Positions 23,703 to 31,000 of a DNA stretch of 31,000 nt are shown here, in pieces. Position 1 is the stretch's first letter. Each line of letters begins with the position of its first letter. Made by a program: the position numbers and the translations under genes. A model generated the notes under the pieces. That model was not told the DNA's origin. It did not search any database and worked only from the letters and a program-made list of their open reading frames with translations. The DNA comes from an uncultured Campylobacter sp. (GTDB taxonomy: Bacteria; Campylobacterota; Campylobacteria; Campylobacterales; Campylobacteraceae), in the NCBI RefSeq assembly GCF_938045465.1, contig NZ_CALIBF010000159.1, forward strand, positions 1 to 31,000, read 5' to 3'.

Positions 23703-24725
23703 TTATTTTCTAAATTTAGCATCAACGCGTCTATTTTGAGCGCGGCCTGCTTTAGTAGCGTTTGTAGCGATAGGCTTAGTCTCGCCGTATCCTACAGTGG
23801 TGATTCTGCTAGCATCTACGCCGAAGCTCTTAAGCGCACCTCCAACAGCAGCAGCTCTACGCTCGGAAAGCTTTTGATTATATGCATTCGAACCAGTGCT
23901 ATCGGTGTGACCCTCTAGGATTACTTTGTAATCAGGGTGAGCTACTAGCACGTCGCTTACGTTTTTGATCTGGTTCATAAACTCAGGGGAAATTTTTGAG
24001 CTATCTGTAGCGAAATTTACGGCCAAATTTAATCTAATAACTTTCTCGCAGCCATATTCATCAACAACTACGTCAGCAGGTGTGCCTGGGCATCTATCGA
24101 CATTATCGCATACGCCGTCGTTATCTGCGTCTTTGCAGCCTGTAGGAGCCGGAGCGGCAGCTGGAGCTGCGTCAGCATATCTCTTGCCAAAATCAACTGC
24201 AAAGCCTAGAGTATAGAACAATACGTGGTTGCCGTCGTCAAATCTGATAGCATCGCGTGCTTCAAGTTTTGTAGCAAAGTTGTCGGTAATATAGTATTTT
24301 AGACCCAAGCCGTATTGACCGAAGCCGCTATCTTGATCGCCATCGTTGTAAACGTCTTTAGTGTAATCCATATATCCAAGACCTAGCAAGCCGTATAATT
24401 TGAAATTATCGGTGAAATTTACCAAATCTTTTACAGCATTGATGTGATAATATTTAGCGTCAGGCTTATCGTTGCCTACTCTGTGAGCTAAATCCTCTAC
24501 GCCAATATTGCGAGAGTAATCAAAACCAACCTCTACTTGATCGATAAACGAATCTTGTAGATTTTTGGCAAGACGTAGACCGAACATAAAATTCGAATCC
24601 AAATCCATATTGCCCTCATGAGTCATTCCACCAATAGTAGGGGTGATCTCCCAGTGATAATCAGCATCGCTAGCGAACAATGCGCCGGATGCACACAAGC
24701 TTAATGCAAGTAGAACTTTCTTCAT
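23703..24725 (-). CDS. cadF: CadF-like outer membrane adhesin/porin of the OmpA family
   Basis: The ATG at 24725 gives 340 residues, and AAAGGA precedes it. The signal peptide is KKVLLALSLCASGALFA. An eight-strand beta-barrel covers about 20-190 (WEITPTIGGMTHEGNMDLDS resembles the CadF start), followed by the linker AAPAAAPAPTG. A thrombospondin type-3 calcium loop follows (DADNDGVCDNVDRCPGTP). The OmpA-C peptidoglycan-binding domain contains LEGHTDSTGSNAYNQKLSERRA and ends RRVDAKF. C. jejuni CadF binds fibronectin through FRLS; here the aligned position reads YYIT (LKYYITDNF), so that activity is doubtful. Gene order rplM-rpsI-cadF-HAD is as in C. jejuni. It has its own promoter and a strong terminator, fitting an abundant surface protein. 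Confidence 0.87.
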   Translation of the reverse strand: MKKVLLALSLCASGALFASDADYHWEITPTIGGMTHEGNMDLDSNFMFGLRLAKNLQDSFIDQVEVGFDYSRNIGVEDLAHRVGNDKPDAKYYHINAVKDLVNFTDNFKLYGLLGLGYMDYTKDVYNDGDQDSGFGQYGLGLKYYITDNFATKLEARDAIRFDDGNHVLFYTLGFAVDFGKRYADAAPAAAPAPTGCKDADNDGVCDNVDRCPGTPADVVVDEYGCEKVIRLNLAVNFATDSSKISPEFMNQIKNVSDVLVAHPDYKVILEGHTDSTGSNAYNQKLSERRAAAVGGALKSFGVDASRITTVGYGETKPIATNATKAGRAQNRRVDAKFRK

Positions 24726-24756
24726 TAAACATCCTTTCAAATAAAGTTATAATTCG

Positions 24757-24765
24757 ATATTACCA
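24757..24765 (-). promoter_or_regulatory. Probable extended -10 promoter for the cadF-like gene
   Basis: The minus strand reads TGG-TAATAT, an extended -10 box, 31 nt before the ATG. The resulting leader of about 25 nt would contain the AAAGGA ribosome site. A competing TATAAC lies closer to the gene. Confidence 0.45.
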
Positions 24766-24781
24766 TAAAATTTTTAAAGAA

Positions 24782-24819
24782 TTTACAAATTTGCGACAAT
24801 TTCGCCACAAATTTGTAAA
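24782..24819 (-). terminator. 12-bp inverted repeat after rpsI (terminator or operator)
   Basis: TTTACAAATTTG and CAAATTTGTAAA are perfect inverted arms around 14 nt that include a small GCGA/TCGC inner stem. On the minus strand it begins 5 nt after the rpsI stop and is followed by T-rich sequence. It could terminate rplM-rpsI. It also lies just upstream of the cadF promoter, so an operator role is possible. Confidence 0.45.
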
Positions 24820-24824
24820 AAACA

Positions 24825-25214
24825 TTATCTCTTAGAGAACTGCGGGCTTCTGCGCGCTTTGCGGCGACCGAATTTCTTTCGCTCAACCACGCGGCTATCG
24901 CGAGTTAGCAGACCTTTTGGCTTAAGAGCCGCCCTAAAATCTTTGTCCATCGCGGCAAGCGCTTTTGAAATTCCGTGCTTTAGCGCATCCGCTTGAGCCG
25001 AATATCCGCCGCCCAAAGTCTGCGCGGTGATATCCATCGAGGTCTCTTGTTTAGTCGCTAAAAGCGGCTGAACGACCCTTAGTTTGATCGCTTCGTGACC
25101 GCCTAGCCAGGTGTTTAGATCCATACCGTTTACTACGATCTTGCCGCTTCCCGGTTTTACCCAAACCTTAGCTACGGCAGTTTTTCTCTTTCCGGTTGCA
25201 TAAATTGTCGCCAT
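24825..25214 (-). CDS. rpsI: 30S ribosomal protein S9
   Basis: This 129-residue S9 begins MATIYATGKRKTAVAKVWV and ends RKFGRRKARRSPQFSKR. The C-terminal KR tail reaches P-site tRNA. GGGYSAQADALKHGISKAL is the conserved core. It starts 2 nt after the rplM stop and is co-transcribed with it. Nothing unusual. Confidence 0.97.
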   Translation of the reverse strand: MATIYATGKRKTAVAKVWVKPGSGKIVVNGMDLNTWLGGHEAIKLRVVQPLLATKQETSMDITAQTLGGGYSAQADALKHGISKALAAMDKDFRAALKPKGLLTRDSRVVERKKFGRRKARRSPQFSKR

Positions 25215-25216
25215 GA

Positions 25217-25642
25217 TTATTTTCCTTTTTTAGTTGTTTGCGCAGTATGAGGGTGCTCGCCGCCTTCATATACGAATAGCTTTTTGATCATCGCCTTGCC
25301 AAGCTTCGTCTTAGGAAGCATGCCGCGAACCGCAAGTCTGTAGAGCTTTGCGGGATTGTTTTTAAGCAGGTCTTGGAATTTCACGCTCTTTACGCTTCCG
25401 AAATAGCCCGAGTAGCTGTGATAAAGTTTGTCGTCGCCTTTGTTATTGCCGGTAAATACGGCTTTTGAAGCGTTGATGATAACGACGTAATCTCCGCAAT
25501 CCACGTTTGGAGTGTAGCTTGGTTTGTGTTTGCCGCGTAGCAATACCGCAACTTCGGTAAGCATTCTACCGAATCTTTTGTCGGTCGCGTCGATAACGAC
25601 CCAGTCGCGCTTAACTTCGCTAGGCTTTGTAATTTCTGTCAT
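25217..25642 (-). CDS. rplM: 50S ribosomal protein L13
   Basis: This 141-residue L13 has RDWVVIDATDKRFGRM near the N-terminus, LLRGKHKPSYTPNVDCGDYVV in the core (quoted to mark the signature at about 33-53), and RGMLPKTKLGKAMIKKL toward the end. In many bacteria L13 represses its own rplM-rpsI operon through the leader. Here the leader is short, about 23 nt, with a perfect TATAAT upstream and a palindrome beyond that. Confidence 0.97.
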   Translation of the reverse strand: MTEITKPSEVKRDWVVIDATDKRFGRMLTEVAVLLRGKHKPSYTPNVDCGDYVVIINASKAVFTGNNKGDDKLYHSYSGYFGSVKSVKFQDLLKNNPAKLYRLAVRGMLPKTKLGKAMIKKLFVYEGGEHPHTAQTTKKGK

Positions 25643-25672
25643 GGTTTCCGCCTTATTAAAATTTGAGCTGTG

Positions 25673-25678
25673 ATTATA
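25673..25678 (-). promoter_or_regulatory. -10 promoter element for rplM-rpsI
   Basis: A perfect TATAAT on the minus strand lies 30 nt before the rplM ATG. The upstream -35 region overlaps the palindrome at 25695-25715. This gap separates rplM from addA, so rplM-rpsI can be transcribed independently. Confidence 0.65.
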
Positions 25679-25694
25679 TAGAAATATCCTTACG

Positions 25695-25715
25695 TATAGC
25701 TTAATTTAAGCTATA
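25695..25715. promoter_or_regulatory. 21-bp operator-like palindrome upstream of rplM
   Basis: TATAGCTTAA-T-TTAAGCTATA has perfect 10-bp arms around one central base. It covers the region 17-37 nt upstream of the -10 hexamer, where a -35 contact would be. No T-run follows it on the minus strand, so an operator is more likely than a terminator for addA. The binding protein is unknown. Confidence 0.5.
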
Positions 25716-25757
25716 TTTAATCTATCTGAGCTCAAATTTCATCTAAATTTTAAAATT

Positions 25758-28676
25758 TTATCCCTCCTCATTCACTTCGATCAGCCTAGCGCCCGCAGCT
25801 TCGAGAACCAGCACGAAGGCACGCACTCGCGCATTCGGATAAAACTCGCGGATCACGCTTTTATACCGCGCTACTTGAGCTTTGTTTTGCGCAAGGTATT
25901 TTTCTGAGCTCTTGTAATCAAAAAGCAAAATTTCATCCTGCCTAAAGCACGCTAGATCCACGCGCAAAAGCTCACCCTCTGCACTTTTGATCGGCATCTC
26001 TTTATAAGCCCAAGCGCCCTTTATCAGAGCTAAAAATTCCTCGTTTTTGCTTAGGCCGAGCGCTCGCGCCGCGATATTTTCAAAACCCGCATCGTTTAAA
26101 AATTTAGCGTAGCAACCTCTTGCAAGGCTTACTCCTCGTAAAATTTCATCTGGCCCAAAGCCTTCGCTCATCTCCAGAGCATAGTGCAGCGCCTCGCCGA
26201 AATATATCGCGCTTAGCGCCTCCGTTTCGCCGCCGCCTGCTTTTTCTTGCGCGCCTTGAGGCTCGCCCGCTACGAGCGCGATCTTTTTTCGCAGCGGCTG
26301 CTCTTCTGATTTTACGGAGCTTGGGATTACGTAGCCGTATTGAAAATCCGGGATATCCAGCCACTCCACTACGCCCGCGCCCTTGGTCTTTTTGGCGTAA
26401 GGCGAAAAAAAGCTATAATTGTATTGATCTATTTTTGCCTCGGAGCGTTTTACGATGATGAGCGAGCGTTCAGCGCGTGTAAATGCCACATAGAGCTTAT
26501 TTATATCCTCTTCATGCGCAGAGCGATCGTTTTCATCCATTAGCACCGCAAATTCCGCATCCAAGCTCTTTCTGCTCGCAAATTTATAAAAAATTCTCCA
26601 CTTATGCGTGGCAAAATCATAGTCCGTCGCGAGCTTTGAGCTCTCGCCCCGATCTTTTCCTCCGATGCGGTCGCAAACGATTACGTGCGGGAACTGAAGC
26701 CCCTTGGACTTATGCACGGTCATAATTTTAATGCCGCTTTGTTCCTTGGCAAACACCTCCGTTTCGTCGTTTGCAAACAGATACTCGCTAAAACTATTAA
26801 ATTTTGCCAGCGTCTCAAAAAATAGCAGCAGATCTGGATCGACAAAATTTAATTTCAGCGTGCTAGCGATAAATTCCGCCGTTTTTTGCGCGTTTTTATG
26901 CAGATCGACCGCTATCTTTTTAAGCCGCCTACCCAAAATCGCTTCGGCGTTTCGCAGATAAATTTCATCGCCACCTACGCAAAATTTCGCATATTGAATT
27001 ACGGCATTTACCTGCTCGCTGCAACGCAGAGCCTTATTTGAGCCGCTGCAAACCTCGCAGAATTCTGATAGCATCTCTTTTAGCGCGCTTACATGCTCGT
27101 TTTTCCAGCATAAAATCGCGATATCATCAGCTCTTACGCCGCACTCCTCAACAAGTCTGCGCGCTTGCTCCGCAGCCCCCTTTAGCACGTCGTCGTATGA
27201 AAACGCTGCTACATAGCCGTAATCGTCGCTTTGTACCTCAAATAGCGGCATTCGCGGATGAGAAAGTGGATAGTCCTTGATTTTTTGCAGCACCGAAGTA
27301 GGCAGATCGTTATCTAGCTTATTTGCCGCGATTTGATCTTCATAAGACGCAAATTTATCGCGCAAGATCTCATTTACAAATTTTACGATAAGTTTTAAAC
27401 TGCGATAATTGCGCGGCAGGCTCTGCGTTTTGATTTGACTAAACTGCTCGCGCAATATATCAAAAATTTTTCTCTCTGCGCCGCGAAATTTATAGATGCT
27501 CTGTTTTTTATCGCCTACGTAAAAAAAGCTACCGCAGCGCTCTTCCGCTCCTTTGCCAGCAAGCGCCTCAGAGATTAGCGGCAGCATAATTTCATACTGG
27601 CAAATGTCGGTATCTTGGAATTCGTCGATTAAAATATGCGTGATTTTAGAATCAAGCCTGAAATACAAAAGCTCGCGGTTGCCCTGTAACGCCTCTGCGC
27701 TCGGATTTAGCAGCGAGTGCACAGCTGCGGTGACATCGCCGAATGTAAGCTTGCCGCTTTTGCGCTGCACCGATTTAAGCGCTTCGGCATAAATTTTAAT
27801 TAGTCCTGCCAGCTTAGCCGCATATGTCGCATCCATCCACGCTATTTCGCGAGCTATGGCGTCTTTTAGCCTTGCTAACTCGCCGTCAAGATGCGAAATT
27901 TTTTTAAGCTGTGAGCGCGGATAATCGAAACTGCCGTTGGCAAGAGCCGAAAGAATGAAACCAGAGGATAATTTTGACAGATCACTAACAGGGCTTAGCC
28001 CATTTACGGCTCCAGCACTTACGCCCGCATCTCTCGCCGCTTTTTGCAAGTGAGATAAAATTTCATTTATCTCTGCTAGCGCCGAGCTTGCAGGAAGCGT
28101 GGGCGGATTTATGCTTATATCGCCTCTCCAAATGCTTTGCAAGCTATTTAAGAACTCGCCCTTTGTCATTCCTGAGTCGCTTACATAATCCACGACCTCT
28201 CTTAATAGCGCTTCGTTTTTACAAATCGCGCCTAAAAACGCCGCCTGCTGCACGCCTAGTATGCTTTCGTCGTTTTCAAAGCCTGGATCGATGCCGCTAT
28301 TTAGCGCAAACGAGCGCAGAGCCTTTGCAAAAAACGCATCGAAAGTAAAGACGTTTAGGCTCTCGCTTAAAAATTTAGGCAGTAGGCGCTGCTGCGCTGC
28401 CATAACCTCATCCGCGCTTAGCCCTAAATCAGCACAAATCTGCTCCAGCTCGGCGCTAGGCTTTAGCGAGTCATCCTGCAAAAGCAGCAAATTTTGAAAT
28501 TTCTCCACGATGCGCGTTTTCATCTCGGCGGCCGCTTTTTTGGTGAAGGTAAGCGCTAAAATTTCATTGATCGGCTCGCCTTTTAGCACCAGCTCGATGA
28601 ACCTGACCGCAAGATTGAAGGTCTTGCCACTGCCTGCGCTTGCTTCAAGCGCCAGATAGTTTTCAAATTTTGCCAT
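25758..28676 (-). CDS. addA: AddA helicase-nuclease (UvrD/RecB-like)
   Basis: The ATG at 28676 gives 972 residues beginning MAKFENYLALEASAGSGKTF, overlapping the addB stop by 14 nt. The upstream extension to 28763 lies within addB and is rejected. Walker A ASAGSGKT is at 12-19. LTFTKKAAAEMKTRI is motif Ia. ILIDEFQDTD at about 348-357 is Walker B/motif II, and YVGDKKQSIYKFRGAE is motif III. MTVHKSKGLQFPHVIVCD is motif V, and LYVAFTRAERSLIIV is motif VI. The C-terminal PD-(D/E)xK nuclease has GEALHYALE, RVDLACF and LLFDYKSSEK. With AddB it resects double-strand breaks to load RecA. The C. jejuni counterpart lies in the same place next to rplM (recalled). Confidence 0.94.
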   Translation of the reverse strand: MAKFENYLALEASAGSGKTFNLAVRFIELVLKGEPINEILALTFTKKAAAEMKTRIVEKFQNLLLLQDDSLKPSAELEQICADLGLSADEVMAAQQRLLPKFLSESLNVFTFDAFFAKALRSFALNSGIDPGFENDESILGVQQAAFLGAICKNEALLREVVDYVSDSGMTKGEFLNSLQSIWRGDISINPPTLPASSALAEINEILSHLQKAARDAGVSAGAVNGLSPVSDLSKLSSGFILSALANGSFDYPRSQLKKISHLDGELARLKDAIAREIAWMDATYAAKLAGLIKIYAEALKSVQRKSGKLTFGDVTAAVHSLLNPSAEALQGNRELLYFRLDSKITHILIDEFQDTDICQYEIMLPLISEALAGKGAEERCGSFFYVGDKKQSIYKFRGAERKIFDILREQFSQIKTQSLPRNYRSLKLIVKFVNEILRDKFASYEDQIAANKLDNDLPTSVLQKIKDYPLSHPRMPLFEVQSDDYGYVAAFSYDDVLKGAAEQARRLVEECGVRADDIAILCWKNEHVSALKEMLSEFCEVCSGSNKALRCSEQVNAVIQYAKFCVGGDEIYLRNAEAILGRRLKKIAVDLHKNAQKTAEFIASTLKLNFVDPDLLLFFETLAKFNSFSEYLFANDETEVFAKEQSGIKIMTVHKSKGLQFPHVIVCDRIGGKDRGESSKLATDYDFATHKWRIFYKFASRKSLDAEFAVLMDENDRSAHEEDINKLYVAFTRAERSLIIVKRSEAKIDQYNYSFFSPYAKKTKGAGVVEWLDIPDFQYGYVIPSSVKSEEQPLRKKIALVAGEPQGAQEKAGGGETEALSAIYFGEALHYALEMSEGFGPDEILRGVSLARGCYAKFLNDAGFENIAARALGLSKNEEFLALIKGAWAYKEMPIKSAEGELLRVDLACFRQDEILLFDYKSSEKYLAQNKAQVARYKSVIREFYPNARVRAFVLVLEAAGARLIEVNEEG

Positions 28677-31000
28677 CGATCTGCCCCTTGCAAATGATTT
28701 TATAATCGCAGTATTCGCAGCTTTGCACCGCCTGCGTGCGCGTAAAAGCAACCTCGCTTGCAAATTCCTTGCCGATAGAGCTTAGCGTCTCGCGCAGATT
28801 TTCTAAGCTAGGCGTTTTGTCGCCAGGAGCCGCAAACGCGCAATCTTTTAGCGACAGATAGGCGCATTCGCACTCCTGGGCTAAAAGCGCGCGATAAAAC
28901 GTAAGCTGGAATTTTTCCATATGTTTTTTAGCTGAACCACGTTTGTAATCGATGATAAACTTCCGCCCTGCCTTATCTTCGTCGATGCGGTCGATCCGCC
29001 CGCTCAGCCGCACTCCGTCAAGCTCGCCTTTTAGCGATACTTCACTACCGCTAAAGCTCCAAATTTGCTCATGCCCTTCCAAAAGCCTAGCTAGCTTTTC
29101 TACAGCTTTTAGCTCAAGCTCTGCATCAAAGCGCGCGATGCCCGCTTCTCGCGCGAGCTGCGAATAAATAGAGCGAAATTTTTGCATGCTAAATTTCATC
29201 CCCGCTCGCTCGTATAAACGCTGAAAACTCGTATGTAAAATTTTGCCCAAAAGCGCATTATCCTCGCCAAATTTTAGCCCCTCTTTTAGCCCGAAAACGT
29301 AGCGGTAATAATACTTCCTCTTGCATTCTAAAAACGTATCCAGCCGCGAAAACGATAGCTCCTCGGCAAAAAAATCATGGCGAGCCACGGGATCTTCTTG
29401 TCCGCATAAGGTGGGCTTAAATTCCTCTCGCCCAAAAAGCCGCAAATAATCCTCTTGCGAAAATTCCGCGTCTTGTTGCACTTCAAAGCTTTTCAAAAAC
29501 CGCGAAGGCAGTTTCTCGACGCTTTGCAGATAGCAAATCGCGCTTTTTTTAGCGCCTCTTAGCAAGCCGTCGTAGTAAAATCTTTGTAAATTTTCGCGAT
29601 CTGCGTGGCTGATGAGCCCTGCTCTAGCGCGCAAAGCAGAGTTTAAAAACATCTCTCCGCTACTGCGCTTTGGCACCAGATCATCGTTAAAATCGGGGAT
29701 TATCACGCCGTCAAATTGTAGCCCACGGCTCTCTAAAAGCCCCATTACCGTGACCTTTCCGCCACGAACATCATCAAGCTTGATACGCGAAATTTCTAAC
29801 AAAAAAAGATCGATCAGATTGCCCAAACTTAGGTTTTCGTCCTTAAATTTTCGAAGCAAAATTTTAATTAGATATAGCGGCTCTTTTAGCTTTTCTTGCA
29901 GCAGCGCATCGCTAATTTTAGGTAAACAGGCGAGCTTGGCAATTAGTGCCTCAAAATGCTCGGAGCTTACTTGCTTTGCAAAATCGCGCGCAAACTCGCC
30001 AAAAAGCGCCTCATCCACGCCCACACTCGCAAAAAACAGATCAAGCTCCTGTGGGTTTGGGCGCTGCGGATACTCATCTGCGTCCTCGCGCATTTTAGAG
30101 TGCCTAAAACGATCGCACTGCTCAGGGCTTTTTGAATACCCATCTTCTTCCTCAAGCTCTATATGCTCCAGCTGCATAGAGTATCGTAGGCTCTCTTGCT
30201 GCTTTAAAAACTTTTGCTGTTTTACACAAGCTGAATAATCACGCCGCTGCACACACTCCAAAGGCTCTTGTAACTCTGCAAGATCTAGCGAAAGGCTTTG
30301 CTCCTCCGCGCTATCCGAGCGTTCCGCCGAAATTTCGCGCAGAATTTCAAAATTTTCCGTATTTTCAAACTCTCGCGCAGATATAAAATTTAAATCCGTT
30401 TTGGAATTTGAAAAAATTTCGCAATCCAGCACGGAATTTTGCTGTGCGAAATTTTGCGATGCAGAATTCTCGGAAGCGAAATTACCTAGCGCTAAATTTT
30501 GCTGTACCGTGGAATCCTCCACATTCAAAAATCCTCCATCCGGACTTTTGAATGCGTGGTAATCTACGCCAAATTTCGGCGTGCGCGCTTCTTTTAAGCA
30601 CTGCGAAATTTTCTCTAGCGTTACGTAAAATAGGCTATCTTTAAGCTTCTCGCCCATCGCGAAATTTAGCATGCGGTGCGAGCCGCGAGCCCTTGCGATG
30701 CGCTCGTCGTAAAGCCGCAGTGTGCCGGCAAAACTCTCGTCGGGCAGGATCACTGCGATGCGCTCCGGCACGATACCTGCACGCACGAAGGATGAAATTT
30801 TTTCAAAAACGTAGCTAGCCTGCAAGCTTCGCAACTCAAAGCCTCTACACACAACCGCCCCGCCCACGCTTAGCGGCTCTCGGCTTAGAATTTCACCCGT
30901 ACCAAGATTTAGGCGGTAGGCAAAACCTAGCTCTAGACTTATGCCGCAAAGCTCCTCCACCGCACGCACGGGCTTGGAATTTAAAGTCGTGGCTCTAAAG
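28663..31000 (-). CDS. addB: AddB exonuclease subunit (5' end beyond window) with a low-complexity insert
   Basis: The frame is open from the stop at 28663 to the window edge. The GTG at 30969 is only an internal candidate start, since AddB homologs are longer at the N-terminus. Numbered from that GTG, there are 768 residues. ERIAVILPDESFAGTLRLYD (70-89) is the helicase-like core. EISRIKLDD-VRGGKVTVMGLLESRGLQFDG (about 392-421) is the conserved middle. The nuclease has LGKILHTSF (H579), GRID and FIIDYKRGS (D674, K676). The AddB iron-sulfur cysteines are C549 (LECKRKYYYRY), C751, C754 and C760 (SCEYCDYKIICKG). Residues about 141-306 form an in-frame Gln/Glu/Ser/Asn-rich low-complexity insert. 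addA overlaps the 3' end by 14 nt. Confidence 0.9.
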   Translation of the reverse strand, partial: FRATTLNSKPVRAVEELCGISLELGFAYRLNLGTGEILSREPLSVGGAVVCRGFELRSLQASYVFEKISSFVRAGIVPERIAVILPDESFAGTLRLYDERIARARGSHRMLNFAMGEKLKDSLFYVTLEKISQCLKEARTPKFGVDYHAFKSPDGGFLNVEDSTVQQNLALGNFASENSASQNFAQQNSVLDCEIFSNSKTDLNFISAREFENTENFEILREISAERSDSAEEQSLSLDLAELQEPLECVQRRDYSACVKQQKFLKQQESLRYSMQLEHIELEEEDGYSKSPEQCDRFRHSKMREDADEYPQRPNPQELDLFFASVGVDEALFGEFARDFAKQVSSEHFEALIAKLACLPKISDALLQEKLKEPLYLIKILLRKFKDENLSLGNLIDLFLLEISRIKLDDVRGGKVTVMGLLESRGLQFDGVIIPDFNDDLVPKRSSGEMFLNSALRARAGLISHADRENLQRFYYDGLLRGAKKSAICYLQSVEKLPSRFLKSFEVQQDAEFSQEDYLRLFGREEFKPTLCGQEDPVARHDFFAEELSFSRLDTFLECKRKYYYRYVFGLKEGLKFGEDNALLGKILHTSFQRLYERAGMKFSMQKFRSIYSQLAREAGIARFDAELELKAVEKLARLLEGHEQIWSFSGSEVSLKGELDGVRLSGRIDRIDEDKAGRKFIIDYKRGSAKKHMEKFQLTFYRALLAQECECAYLSLKDCAFAAPGDKTPSLENLRETLSSIGKEFASEVAFTRTQAVQSCEYCDYKIICKGQIDGKI

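Noticed and set aside
28677..28763. Longer AddA N-terminus from 28763
   Set aside because: It lies within the AddB coding end and is not homologous; the ATG at 28676 starts right at the conserved N-terminus.
29612..30238. Plus-strand Ser/Arg-rich frame of 208 codons opposite addB
   Set aside because: Low-complexity shadow of addB, including its insert; no start signal.

Overview
The window looks like a Campylobacter chromosome, probably one of the higher-G+C oral or anaerobic species such as the C. gracilis/rectus/showae group; the species is an inference. Gene content and order are Campylobacter-like: an F1Fo operon with a b/b' pair but no atpB or atpE, parA-parB beside it, and tol-pal directly behind atpC. 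Non-coding DNA is full of AAATTT/AAAATTTT tracts, and the protein families match (a CadF-type OmpA protein, an AddAB pair, a short BirA). Nearly all genes lie on the minus strand, so transcription runs from high to low coordinates.

Right block, 22578-31000. In transcription order it holds addB (cut by the window edge), addA, rplM, rpsI, a CadF-like outer membrane protein, and a HAD phosphatase with a very large internal insertion. From memory this is the order of the C. jejuni Cj1482c-Cj1477c region. An operator-like palindrome lies by the rplM promoter, a 12-bp inverted repeat follows rpsI, and a strong terminator follows cadF.

Junction, about 20087-22577. It carries two plus-strand exported proteins, an unrecognised lipoprotein and a DUF411 protein, each with its own visible promoter. 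A minus-strand tRNA-Gln(CUG) follows, then nearly 1 kb of apparently gene-free DNA. That DNA contains about five decayed units spaced 65-66 bp apart.

Left block, 124-20086. In transcription order: rplU, rpmA, obg, a small EF-hand protein, fmt, a Lys/Phe/Tyr-rich unrecognised reading frame, birA, parA, parB, atpF', atpF, atpH, atpA, atpG, atpD, atpC, tolQ, tolR, tolA, a short soluble TolA-C paralog, tolB, pal, cpoB, slyD, fabD, mtnN and ttcA. This matches C. jejuni Cj0094-Cj0118, except that proB, expected between obg and fmt, is absent and the EF-hand gene and spacer DNA stand there. Most genes abut or overlap by 1-14 nt, suggesting long co-transcribed runs with internal promoters such as the one before pal.

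How the genes work together: AtpF'-C form the F1 sector and stator of ATP synthase. TolQRA-TolB-Pal-CpoB form the energised envelope-constriction machine. SlyD is a metallochaperone/prolyl isomerase. FabD, MtnN/MqnB and TtcA serve fatty acid, methylthioadenosine/menaquinone and tRNA thiolation metabolism. AddAB repairs double-strand breaks. I found no complete novel defence or mobile system. The most unusual items are the in-frame low-complexity expansions in the HAD phosphatase and AddB, the codon-phased AAATTTTA frame between fmt and birA, the extra TolA-C protein, and the 66-bp periodic relic.
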